Assembly (NCBI RefSeq): GCF_006542625.1
Contig: NC_044388.1
Span: forward strand, 43,533,235 to 43,597,234
Length of the DNA: 64,000 nt
Origin: Nomascus leucogenys
Lineage: Eukaryota; Chordata; Mammalia; Primates; Hylobatidae
Direction: 5' to 3'
Below the pieces are notes generated by a model that was given only the letters and a program-made list of their open reading frames with translations, did no database searches and had not been told where the DNA came from. The number at the start of each line of letters is the position of its first letter. Within the stretch, counting starts at the first letter, position 1. This document shows, piece by piece, positions 54,451-64,000 of this stretch. A program made the position numbers and the translations under genes.

Positions 54451-54537
54451 AAGCCTTGAGGCTCTTAATTCAGGCCAGGGGGGGGGGGGGGGGGGGGGGG
54501 GGCCTTCATCAGGGACAAGCCTGGAGGCTCTAATTCA
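54451..54537. repeat. G25 homopolymer between two imperfect direct repeats
   Basis: A run of 25 G at 54478-54502. AAGCCTTGAGGCTC.. (54451-54472) and AAGCCTGGAGGCTC.. (54517-54537) flank it and differ by one substitution and one indel. A G run of this length is very rare in mammalian DNA. Confidence 0.93.
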
Positions 54538-54590
54538 CACCTCTCTAACAACCCTTACACTGGCCAGATGGGTGGCTGGCTAACACTAGA

Positions 54591-54595
<5 letters not shown>

Positions 54596-54634
<39 letters not shown>

Positions 54635-54663
54635 TGGATAACAATGAGGACATGGAATGTTTA

Positions 54664-54700
<37 letters not shown>

Positions 54701-54710
54701 ATAAAAGAAT
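54596..54710. repeat. T36 run and T17A20 inverted homopolymers
   Basis: T36 at 54596-54631, then 32 bases, then T17 (54664-54680) directly followed by A20 (54681-54700) and ATAAAAG. No Alu or L1 body accompanies either tail-like run. Confidence 0.92.
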
Positions 54711-54714
54711 CAAA

Positions 54715-55031
54715 TTATTTTGCTGGAAACAAGAGGACAATGGAATTTAGGAATCAGCAGTTCTGGGAGAGTTTTTTAAAATGTTGGAATTCGGGTCTTC
54801 CTTTGACGTCCCTGCCTCAAATAATACACTGTAAACCGTTCTCATTCGTGGCCCATCAGTCATTGCGCAGGGTCCTCGTTTAATAAGTAGGGGGAACTGG
54901 GGAAAGGAAGGGAAACCTGTTGCTCATCCCAGGCCTCCCAAGATTTTGGGGATGGCAGAGAGGGGAAGGCTTCCACACCTTCTGCACTTTCAGTCTTCTA
55001 GAGGCAACCAGATACCTTCTTCTTTAGCTTC
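54715..55031. other. Non-coding stretch, nothing recognised
   Basis: No supported feature. Confidence 0.35.
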
Positions 55032-55361
55032 AGCCTGTTTGTTTGTTTGGTTGTTGTTGTTTTTCTTCTAGACAGTCTTGCTCTGTCACCCAGGCTGGAG
55101 TGCAGTGGTGCGATCTCGACTCACTGCAACCTCCGCCTCACAGATTCAAGCGATTCTCCTGCCTCAGCCTGCTGAGTAGCTGGGATTACAGGCACCTGCC
55201 ACCACACCCAGCTAATTTTTGTAGTTTTGGTAGAGACGGGGTTTCACCATGTTGGCCAGGCGGGCTGGTCTTGAACTTCTGACCTCAGGTGATCCGCCCT
55301 CCTCGGCCTCCCAAAGTGCTGAGGTTATAGGTGTGAGCCACATGCCCGGCCATAAGCCTGT
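55032..55361 (-). mobile_element. Alu SINE, S-like, reversed
   Basis: Alu about 55039-55351, tail decayed to GTTTGTTTGGTTGTTGTTG. AGCCTGT at 55032-55038 and 55355-55361 may be the target duplication. Confidence 0.93.
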
Positions 55362-56024
55362 ATTTTTAAAATGAGCTTCCAGATGATGCAAGCAGAAAGG
55401 ACGAGTTGCAAAAGCAGACACAATACAGAACAAAATGCCCCAAGGTGGCAGGGAGGGCTTGGTATGTTTATTATGCAACGAAGGACTCTCCTGGCCCTTG
55501 GAACTTTCCATAGTTTGACTTTCTGGTTAATCATTACCATCTGCATGGCTGCTGGCAGCCAAGGCTTTGCTTGGCCTGCCGGACCTGGCAGTCGCGTTGC
55601 TGGCCAGCCTGAGGGCTGCAGTAGCCATAGTTAGCTGCGATGCCCCCTCGAGTTTCCTGCAGGAACAAGCAGGGGTGCCTGCGACCTGCTGACGCAGCCT
55701 GGCGGGGAGTGGCTTGCCTTATGCCTGCCTCCTTGTCTCTCACAGCTAGCTCTCCAGGGCCTGTCTGGTTTTTGTAGTCTCACGTTTCCTTTTCCAGCAC
55801 ACTTGTGTGTGTGTCTGCATACCACGTGAGAACACAGCCTGCTCTCTTCCTTGGAGTGGCTGGATTTCCAGCAGGCACCGCACGTGCTTGTTCAGATGCA
55901 AGGATACGTCATGGAAAAGAGAGGCCTGGATAGATGTATCTTAGTTCATACACAGCTGTCAGGACTTGAGGCACGCATCAGCCGAGCCTGGGAAAAAGCA
56001 TGAGATCTGCTTTTAGAATCATGA
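55362..56024. other. Repeat-free non-coding stretch
   Basis: No recognised repeat; moderately GC-rich around 55560-55720 with scattered CpGs. Confidence 0.4.
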
Positions 56025-56170
56025 GCACCAGAGCTGAAAGGGATCTTACTCTCTATTCGAAACCCTTCACTTCACAGCTTTGGAAAATGAGGCTCAGAGA
56101 GGTGGGGAGTTGCCCTGGGTCACTGAGCAAGGTCCAGGGGTCCTTCTATTTCTTGAAACCAGACTGGTCA
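56025..56170 (-). mobile_element. MIR-type SINE, reversed
   Basis: CAGAGCTGAAAGGGATCTTACTC..GGAAAATGAGGCTCAGAGAGGTGGGGAGTTGCCCTGGGTCACTGAGCAAG. Confidence 0.55.
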
Positions 56171-56744
56171 TGTGGAGAGTCTTGAGAGGGAGCTAAAGTA
56201 ACATGGGTGCTGGATTTTTCCATTTGGCCTTGGAAATCACTCTCCACCGTTTTCTACCCGCGCTGTGTCTGGGAGGCTGGCCAGGCTGGCACCCTTACAT
56301 CTGGCTTCCAGGTAGATTTAGCCAGAGGAGGGCACCTGCAGGTAGGTTTAGAGGGAGGGGAGTGTGCCATGAAGGATTTAGTCCACTTCTTCCTTTCCCG
56401 CTGCTTCCATGGGCTGGTGGCGTCCCCTGACTGAAGGCCAGGACTCCTGTCAGCAACCACCCCCTGCACTCAACTCTCTCCCCTGACCCTTCAGGCCTAA
56501 GGCAGTGACAGCATCTCCTACAGTGGGCAGCCCTGGGCTACGCTGCCGTCTCCTGTGGCCTCCCAAATCCTCCTCAGACCTTTGTAAATAGTCCCTTTAT
56601 TAAACCCTCAAGCCAAAGAATGTTACCTGCTGGGCTTCTGACGGAAAGAATGGATCCTGACCCACCTGACAGGTGGCTTTGTTTGTTAGCATAAAAGAGA
56701 AAATCTGTGGGAAAGGAAGATGTCCCTGAAATTTAGGAAGAGGG
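56171..56744. other. Non-coding stretch, nothing recognised
   Basis: GC-moderate, overlapping short frames, no family. Confidence 0.35.
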
Positions 56745-57555
56745 TGTGTCAGTCTCCTGTGGCTGCTCTAACAAATGACCACGAACTTTGTAGCTTAAAA
56801 CAGAACAAAACCAGAAATGCATTCTCTCCCAGTTCTGGAGGCGAGAACTGGAGTTGACCGGCCGGTACTCCCTCCAGTGGCTCCAGGAAATCATCTGGTC
56901 CTTGTCCCTTGCCTCTTTTGGTGTCTGGTGGCTGCCAGCATTCCTTGACTTGTGGCCATATCCTTCTGATGTTGACCTCCGTGGTGACATTGTGTGTATG
57001 AAATCTTCCTTTGCCTCTCTTGCATAATGACGCTTGGGGTTGCATTTAAGGCCCACCCAGATAATTCAGGATAGTCTCCCTCTCTCAGAAATCCTTAATT
57101 TCATCACATTAGCAAATACAGTAAGATATTTACAAATAATAAAACATTGTTCCAAATAAGATAACCTGGCTGGGCACTGTGGCTCATGCCTGTGTGGTGG
57201 CTCATGCCTGTAATCCCAGTGCTTTGGGAGGCCAAAGAAGGAGGATTGCTTGAGCCCAGGAGTTCAAGATTAGCCTGGGCAACACAGTGAGACCCCTGTC
57301 TCTACAAAAAAAAAAAAAATTACCCGGGCGTGGTAGCACACGACTGTAGTCCCAGCTACTTGGAAGGCTGAGGTAGGAGGATCGCTTGAGCTCAGGAGGT
57401 CAAGGCTGTAGGAAGCTATGATTGCACCACTGCCTCCAGCCTGGGCAGCAGAGCATGACTCTGTCTCCAAAACAAAAGAATAAGATAACGGTAACCTTTA
57501 CAGGTTCCAGAGATTAGGACCTGATAAATTTGTAGTCATTATTCAGCCTCCTGCA
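56745..57555 (+). mobile_element. MLT1 LTR (MaLR), split by an Alu
   Basis: TGTGTCAGTCTCCTGTGGCTGCTCTAACAAATGACC, TCTGGAGGCGAGAACT, TGGCTTG/GACTTGTGGCC, GGCCCACCCAGATAATTCAGGATA precede the Alu. ATAACGGTAACCTTTACAGGTTCCAGAGATTAGGACC to ATTCAGCCTCCTGCA follow it. TG...CA ends and about 500 bases without the Alu fit an MLT1 solo LTR. Confidence 0.85.
57155..57489 (+). mobile_element. Alu SINE, J/S-like, in MLT1
   Basis: Alu from 57168. AATAAGATAAC at 57155-57165 and 57479-57489 is the target duplication. Its 5' end carries an extra duplicated TGTGGTGGCTCATGCCTG. Confidence 0.95.
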
Positions 57556-58571
57556 GAGGGTGAGAGAGGCACATCAGAGTTCCTTCAGGACATCTCTAAT
57601 GGCACACATTTATGGATACTCTTATGCTTGACAAAAGTAGTGACCAGTCTCTGCGGGGAGATACATTTTTGAGGATTCTGTTCAGCTCCAAACTCTCTAA
57701 TTCTCTTATCTTTGTGGCTGGCAGCCAGATATCATTGTGACGGTCCCATTCTGAAGCCAGCTGATTTGTCACCAGGCAAAGCACTCAGAGAAGACAACAT
57801 AGTGGGCTGCAATGAGGACACAAAAATTGTGGAAGGGCCCAGCATGGGGACATTTAGGGCGTGGAAGTCATTTGACTCAAGGGTTGGATCCTAGAGGACA
57901 AAAATTGAGAGGCCCTAAGAAATGACCTAGCTCTGCCACCTCGTTTACCAGGCAGGGAAAATTAGCCCTGGAGTGGGAATTTCCTTACCCACCACTGGTC
58001 AGCGACAAGGCCCGGACTAAAACAGAAGTCTTGGCACTCAATCTAAGGACTTCTCCACCGTGCCTCCCTATCACGCCTTCCCACCAACTGGCCTCCTCTC
58101 CAGCATCTGTGAGAATTCTTTGTAGGAATTCTACCCCCAATAGTTTCATTTACTGAAAGGCATTGGGAATGTACTCGATGTCAAGTCTGTGATGCAGCAT
58201 GAAAGAGGAAACAACACTGGGGATGGTGGCTTCGCTCAGTGCAACTCACAGTGCCAGTTCTCGACAAGATCAGGAGACTGGGCTGGAACAGAAAGCCACA
58301 CACAGCTTCCTTCATGCAGAAAGTCTTGCTGTGGAGGCCAGGCAGGGGAGCAGCAGTGCTTAGTGAGGCAACTGGCTTACCTTCTGCCACAGGCTCCTTA
58401 TCTCAGCACTGGCCAGTGTGATGGTCCCTGGCTGGAGAACGCCAGGAAGAGCATTGCCTCACTGCTGCTTGAGCAAACCCACCCCCCAAATAGGGCATGG
58501 TGATAGAAGAATACGCCAGAGAACACCACAGTCCCTCTGTCCAGATCCCATCTAGACAATAGAGCTCAGAT
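57556..58571. other. Mostly unrecognised; possible MIR at 57900-58070
   Basis: AAATGACCTAGCTCTGCCACC..CCCACCACTGGTCAGCGACAAGGCCCGGACTAAAACAGAAG weakly follows antisense MIR. The rest shows no named feature. Confidence 0.4.
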
Positions 58572-58909
58572 TGGGAGCCTTTCTTTCTTTCTTTCTTTCT
58601 TTTTTTTTTTTTGAGATGGAGTTTCGTTCTTGTTGCCCAGGCTGGAGTGCAATGGTGCGATCTCGGCTCACTGCAACCTCTGCCTCCCGGGTTCAAGCGA
58701 TTCTCCTGCCTCAGCCTCCAAAGTAGCTGGGATTACAAGCATGTGCCTCCCTGCCTGGCTAATTTTGTATTTTTAGTAGAGATGGGGTTTCTCCATGTAG
58801 GTGAGCCTGGTCTCAAACTTCTGACCTCAGGTGATCTGCCCGCTTCAGCCTCCCAAAGCGCTGGGATTATAGGCATGAGTCACTGCACCCGGCCTGGGAA
58901 CCATTCTTT
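58572..58909 (-). mobile_element. Alu SINE, S-like, 15-bp TSD
   Basis: Reversed Alu (about 58587-58894). TGGGAGCCTTTCTTT (58572-58586) and TGGGAACCATTCTTT (58895-58909) form the target duplication with two mismatches. Confidence 0.95.
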
Positions 58910-58964
58910 AAGGGAGGTAATGATATTCTAGAGATCTTCCTGTAGTTTTGTGAAGATTAGAAGA

Positions 58965-59252
58965 GGCTGGGTGTGGTGGCTCACACCTTTAATCCCAACA
59001 CTTTGGGAGGCTGAGGCAGAGGGAGCCCTTGAGGCTAGGAGTTCAAGACCAGCCTGGGCAATATAGTGAGACTCCCCATCTCTCCAGAAAATTAAAAAAA
59101 AAATTAGTTGGGTGTGGTGGCACGTGCCTGTAGTCCTAGCTACTTGGGAGGCTCAGGCAGGAGGATCACTTGAGCCTGGGAGGTCAAGGCTACAGTGGAG
59201 CCTCGGCTTCCCAAAGTGCTGGGATTATAGGTGTGAGCCACCATGCTTGGCT
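58965..59252 (+). mobile_element. Fold-back Alu: plus Alu fused to a reversed Alu 5' end
   Basis: Plus-strand Alu 58965-about 59198, stopping inside the right arm at GGCTACAGTG. It is joined to 59199-59252, which is the first ~53 bases of an Alu on the opposite strand (GCCTCGGCTTCCCAAAGTGC to CCATGCTTGGCT). The unit thus starts and ends with inverted copies of the Alu 5' end. Confidence 0.92.
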
Positions 59253-60645
59253 ACATAAATTATTTGGAATTCCATCATGGACATTTATCTCTTCTCTTCA
59301 TTTATTTATTTGTTTAATCATTAACTTATATTTGTAGGGACTTGTGGATTTCTTTTAATATTTTGAGTTGTAATCAAATACTGATATATTAATTTTGTTG
59401 CTCAAATTGTTCCAGCTTCACCCATTGAGCGCTCTCTCATTTGGCTTCTGTGTCCCTTTGCTAGACCCCATTATTGTGGGACTTGGTGTTGTATTTGTGT
59501 TTTGAGCACTTTTTTTTTTAGCCTTCTGGTTCTACAAGATACTCCAGGCTCATCTTAAATGTTCCCTGACCAAGTCCTAGAATCAGCCATTTCTTCAAGT
59601 ATCCCTGGTTCCTTTCGTTGGTGCATGGTGCTGAAAACCAAAATCTTGGTGCTAGATGTGCTTGTTGATACTGGGGTGCCATTGGTTCTAGGCCCTCTCA
59701 GCTGATAGGGCAATGAGATATATGTATGTGTGCTGACTTCTCTTTTTTTTTTTTTTTGGCGGGGGGACTGAGCTCACTCTCTGTCACCCAAGCTGGAGTG
59801 CAGTGGCACAATCTTAGCTCACTACAACCTCCGCCTCCCAGTTTCAAGTGATTCTCCTGCCTCAGCCTCCTGAGTAGCTGGGATTACAGGCACCTGCCAA
59901 CACGCCCGGCTAATTTTTGTATTTTTAGTAGAGATGTTTTACCATGTTGGCCAGGCTGGTCTCCAATTCCTGACCTCGTGATCTGCCTGCCTCGGGCTCC
60001 TGAAATGCTGGGATTACAGGCGTGAGCCACTGCACTCAGCCCGTGTGTGCTGACTTCTATGTGTAACCATCTGTATCTATATTAAACTAAACATGAATTC
60101 ATACTGATGTCTGCAGCTCTAATTCATTATCATATGGGTCACTCTAGACCTCCCCTAGCTTACCTGTAACTTTCCACTACAACCTGAAACCTGGCTCCCA
60201 CCATCTGCCATTCATCCACTCAATTGTTCAACTGCAATGTATACATATAGTGGTATTAGAGTTGTTAATGTGGATCCCCATGAGAAACAACTTTATCAAC
60301 CAGATGACAGTGCTTACGTACAGTTTCTTTCACCTTTCGTCTTAACGGACTCCACTAATTCCTGAAGTTACTTAGGTCAACAGTTTTTCCCTATACCATC
60401 TTCAGTGCAGTTGTTTTATATATTTGTAATACAGTTAGATTGATTTGTCACAGTCTGCATTTCATCTGTATTTCCTCTGACTGCCTAAATAATTTTTCTT
60501 TGATTTGCATACATAAAGGTTAACTTTCTGTGTTGTAAAGTTCTATGTGTTTTGACAAATGCATAGTGTCCTGTTTCCACCATTATAGTATCATATAAAA
60601 CAGTTTCACACCCTAAAAATCCCCTGTGGTTCACCTATTAAGACT
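59253..60645 (-). mobile_element. Old L1M-type LINE, antisense, split by an Alu
   Basis: CTTCTGTGTCCCTTTGCTAGACCCC, CAAGATACTCCAGGCTCATCTTAAATG, GAATCAGCCATTTCTTCAAG, GATACTGGGGTGCCATTGGTTCTAGG, AACCTGGCTCCCACCATCTGCC, and near the end TTGACAAATGCATAGTGTCC, AAACAGTTTCACACCCTAAAAATCCCCTGTG recall antisense L1M. Divergence is high. Confidence 0.65.
59727..60058 (-). mobile_element. Alu SINE, S-like, 15-bp TSD
   Basis: Reversed Alu (59742-60043). TGTGTGCTGACTTCT at 59727-59741 and 60044-60058 is a perfect target duplication. A short deletion is seen in GAGATG|TTTTACCATG. Confidence 0.96.
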
Positions 60646-62027
60646 TGCTGAGGAGTAACACCTAGGGGAGGAGAAGGACGGAAAGCAGGATTGGATAATA
60701 GAGCCTTCAGGCTGTGATGCAGGAAAAACAAAGTCTCTGCCTGCCGCATGGGGAGCAGCATAGCAAAGCTTGGACCTTAGAGGAGTACCCTGTTGGGCAG
60801 CAGTGGCCAGGACTTTATCCTACTGCCTTGCTCAGCCATTTTTTGGGGCTGCCAGAGAAGACTGATTTCAGCTCAAGAGAAGAGACAGACCCAGAAGGCA
60901 TTAACAGCTGGAGGTTCTCAGCTAACCACATTCCTTGAAGCTGGGTTGCTAAGTCCTTTCTTGGAGAGAGATCTGAGTGCTGTAACTCTGGGTCTGCCAG
61001 AAATATCTCTGAGGATTCCAAGCAGGGGTTGGCTGACCACTGGTCAGGAATCCTGAGCAGAGGATTCCTCCATCACATGGGATTTGGGACCAGATGATCC
61101 CATTGGCCGCCTTCAGCCTACTTCAGTCCAGGTGATCCAGCCATTCCATTCCACACATTCAGCCCACTTTGCTCAAGCCTCTCCTTCCCTTCTTGCATTA
61201 ACTATCTTATGCTCTACTGCATCCTAGAGGTAGGCTCAGAACACCTCCTTTTCCCCAGGGACCATTCCTGGAGGGCCAGAGAAGCCAGAAGACAGAGTCT
61301 AGGGCTGCCCGCACCTTTTTGATCCCAAATGTGGCTGTCTGCACCTTTTTGATCCCAAATACTCAAGAAAGTGGTTACAGTATCCATAGCAATATGGATC
61401 AAGGAGTTGAATGCACATAAAAAGCATAAAAAGTTTGTGACAATGGGCAAGAAAATGGAAACATTCTAAGCTAAGGCTTCAAAAACCAAATCTTTGTCTG
61501 AAATGTCTCCTCCCTGTGGAATGTGCAAAAAGCAAAACTCCCTACTGATCAGCACTCCCTACTGATCTATGCATATACCATACCTGGCAGGTACCGTCCT
61601 TTTATTTTCTTCCATCTTAACTCTCATTTTCATGGTGCTCCTGGATTTCCATTTGCAGGCACAGAGTCATTTTAGTGCAATTCTAATCTTTCTCCGCAGG
61701 AAGATGGAAAACTTTCAGACCTCTTAGAGAAAGCATGGCTCTGATGTTGTGCTCTATCTGTGCTTATTCTTCATTATATTTAGCTTGCTTAAGGTTAAAA
61801 GGCTGTTGTGTTTTGTTGTACCTTGGCAGCTCTCTCTGGCTTGCGAGTATCCTAAAGTCACTATATAGCCTCTAAGGACAGTCTTGACTTCTGAGCCAAA
61901 AGAACCTTTTATTTTACTTTGTCTGTCTTTAGAGATTTCCTTTGAATGTTTGCTTCTGTCCTGCAGCATTTTCAGGCTCTGTAGACCTTGATTGTTTTGC
62001 TCAGCCAGGGCATTTAAAAAAATATTC
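60646..62027. other. Repeat-poor stretch with two tiny tandem duplications
   Basis: No family named. A 30-base unit with GCACCTTTTTGATCCCAAAT occurs twice (61302-61331, 61332-61361). CTCCCTACTGATC occurs twice 17 bases apart near 61540-61570. Confidence 0.6.
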
Positions 62028-62349
62028 ATGCTGTTATTTATTTATTTTTTTGAGACGGAGTCTCCCTCTGTTGTCCAGGTTGGAGTGCAATGGCGTGATC
62101 TCTGCTCACTACAACCTCCACCTCCCAGGTTCAAGCAATTCTCCTGCCTCAGCCTCCCAAGTAGCTAGGATTACAGGCGCCCACCACCACGCCTGGCTAA
62201 TTTTTTTTGTATTTGTAGTAGAGATAGGGTTTCACCATGTTGGCCAGGCTGGTCTCAAACTCCTGACCTCAGGTGATCTGCCTGCTTCTGCCTCACAAAG
62301 TGCTGAGATTACAGGCAGGAGCCACCGCGCCTGGCCCATGCTGTTATTT
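62028..62349 (-). mobile_element. Alu SINE, S-like, 13-bp TSD
   Basis: Reversed Alu (62041-62336). CATGCTGTTATTT at 62028-62040 and 62337-62349 is a perfect target duplication. Confidence 0.96.
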
Positions 62350-63464
62350 TTACACAGTGAACCATGCATACTGATTTTAATTCCAAAGGCTCACAAATTA
62401 AAGAGCTTCCTTGAACCCTGGCCCTCAGGATTCTTGCAGTCTCCTGGTTTTTCTGTCTGCTTTGTCATTTCTCAGTGGAGTGACTAAAGCCAGAACCTGC
62501 TGGGTTAGCGAATGGAAATAAAGTATTGGTGGATGAACTCTTCCTGCCCTGCCCTTCCAAGACTAGACTGTGGGGTTGGAATCCATGTTTCAATACCCAA
62601 ACACTGCACCAGCTCACGACTACAAAATTAGATGAGACCCAAAAAAATACAAAGAGTCAATATTCCAAGAAGATACTTGCGGTTACTGGGTCCAAGATGT
62701 TTGAATTATAGGTAGACTGTATCTCTGCCAGGGACTAAAATACTGCCAGGGCATAAAAAATAGCCTGTTTAAAAAAAATCAATAAAAATCTCAGAAAGGG
62801 CACACTGTCCTTGAACCATTATATACGAAAAGAAATGACAAGTAAATGGAACAAAACAATAGAAGTTTATAAACACAAATGCTTTTATTCCTCTCCCTGA
62901 AAATACAGACTGACACTGTACACTTGGCAGCTGTTTCCACAGCAGGGAAGCAGAGTCACAGGTCTGAAGCATGAGTTCTCTTCTGGAAACCACCTACTGA
63001 TTATAGGTGACAGTTGCATCACCTTGAAATGGAGGAACAAAGACTTTTTTTTTTTTTTTTTGCCAGAAGTCGGCATTGCTAGCACAAAGTGTTAGAAAAC
63101 AGTGACACACAGAGTGGCTGGTAGAACTGCAGAGGAATTTCTGAAAGTGAGCCTTAGGCAAAAGGTTGGAAACTTGTGCTGGAAACTTACCTTGTGATTA
63201 AGCATGTGACTCCCACCTGACTTAATTCTCTTCCAGTCCCAAGGGTTCCAAGGCCAGAGAAAGGTCCTGGTCTTGATTGCTGGCATGTTTACTCTTCCAA
63301 TTACACTGAGATCAAATGCAAAGACAAACCATCAAAGGTAATTCTTTTCTTTGACATTGAATATACCTGGGATGGATTTTAAAGTAAAAATGTTTATTTC
63401 CTAGTGAAAAATAACAGATATGTAATCTTTGTATTTGGATTAAGTGTGAATGAAGGAAATAATG
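62350..63464. other. Repeat-free non-coding stretch
   Basis: About 1.1 kb with no named repeat apart from a T18 run at 63044-63061. No plausible exon was identified. Confidence 0.4.
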
Positions 63465-63985
63465 ATCGAGGAAAGAACAAAGGACTAGGTGGTGGTGATG
63501 AAAGCTGAGTCCTGGTTCTGGCTTTGCTACTAACTATAACTTGGGCAAGTCTGTACTTCTGCTGCATAGAATATATTTACGTACTTCTTTTTTTGCTTGT
63601 TTGTTTTGGTTTTATTTCAAGACAGAGTTTCATTCTGTCACCCAGGCTGGAGGGCAGTGGCATGACCTCGGCTCACTGCAACTTTCATCTCCCAGGTTCA
63701 AGCAATTCCCCTGCCTCAGCCTCCCGAGTAGCTGGGGCTACAGGTGCGCACCACCACACCCGGCTAATTTTTGTATTTTTACTAGAGACAGGGTCTCATC
63801 ATGTTGGCCAGGCTGGTCTCGAACTCCTGACCTCAAGAGATTCACCCGTCTTGGCCTCCCAAAGTGGCGGGATTATAGGCGTGAGCCACTGCACCCAGCC
63901 AACTTACTTCTTTACTTGTGTAAATGAAAGAAGGTGGAACTACATGGTCTCTGAGGGCCTTTCCAGCTCTGTTCTGTGAGTCCAT
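63465..63985 (+). mobile_element. MIR-type SINE, split by an Alu
   Basis: CTGAGTCCTGGTTCTGGCTTTGCTACTAACTATAACTTGGGCAAGTC before, and AATGAAAGAAGGTGGAACTACATGGTCTCTGAGGGCCTTTCCAGCTCTG after the Alu, are consecutive parts of a MIR-type element. Confidence 0.68.
63592..63913 (-). mobile_element. Alu SINE, S-like, 9-bp TSD
   Basis: Reversed Alu (63601-about 63900). TACTTCTTT at 63592-63600 and 63905-63913 is the target duplication. It ends the 5'-side with GAGCCACTGCACCCAGCC. Confidence 0.95.
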
Positions 63986-64000
63986 TTCTTAGTTTTGATT

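Noticed and set aside
1..64000. tRNA, rRNA, small nuclear RNA, CRISPR or operon-like features
   Set aside because: I looked for U6-, 5S-, Y-RNA- and tRNA-like text and regularly spaced palindromic repeats and saw none. The Alu-rich composition shows nuclear primate DNA, where CRISPR arrays and operons are not expected.

Overview
This window reads as primate, most likely human, nuclear DNA. The evidence is about 45 Alu copies or fragments of several ages (J-, S- and Y-like), two MaLR solo LTRs of the THE1/MST type, older MLT1, MER20, MIR, L2 and L1M relics, and many CA, GA and A-rich simple repeats. I recognise no complete protein-coding gene. Most long open frames are translations of Alu, of GA/CA simple repeats or of old LINE DNA. 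No rRNA, tRNA, CRISPR array or prokaryotic feature was seen. Boundaries marked by a target-site duplication (TSD) are exact to a few bases; most other repeat edges are estimates by eye.

Layout. 0-6 kb: three Alus, an L2 relic, a long repeat-poor stretch and a CA-rich minisatellite. 6-10.2 kb: two long polypurine tracts (one with a duplicated block), a young AluY with a perfect 19-bp TSD, two AluJ and a free Alu monomer. 10-20 kb: MIR and LTR relics, a THE1-type solo LTR inserted inside an Alu with a 5-bp TSD, and little else. 20-33 kb: Alus nested in L1M, an MSTA-type solo LTR inserted in an L2 reverse-transcriptase relic, and an L1 3' end split by an LTR-like insert. 33-36 kb: Alus, a possible minus-strand terminal exon (33.9-34.2 kb), a CA repeat and a MER20 DNA transposon. 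37-49 kb: unusually rearranged. It holds two separate direct duplications, one inverted duplication with 155-bp arms, a short palindromic tandem repeat and an Alu inserted into another Alu. 49.0-49.5 kb: the only CpG-dense non-repeat block, a candidate promoter or first exon. 50-64 kb: MIR, MLT1, L1M and Alus, plus a strange homopolymer cluster (G25, T36, T17A20) near 54.5 kb.

Nothing here points to a new protein system. The most informative signals are structural: nested insertions that give a relative order of events, and a 10-kb neighbourhood (38.9-48.5 kb) with several independent local duplications. The two items of possible gene relevance are the candidate terminal exon and the CpG-dense block 15 kb away; whether they belong to one transcript cannot be told from sequence alone.
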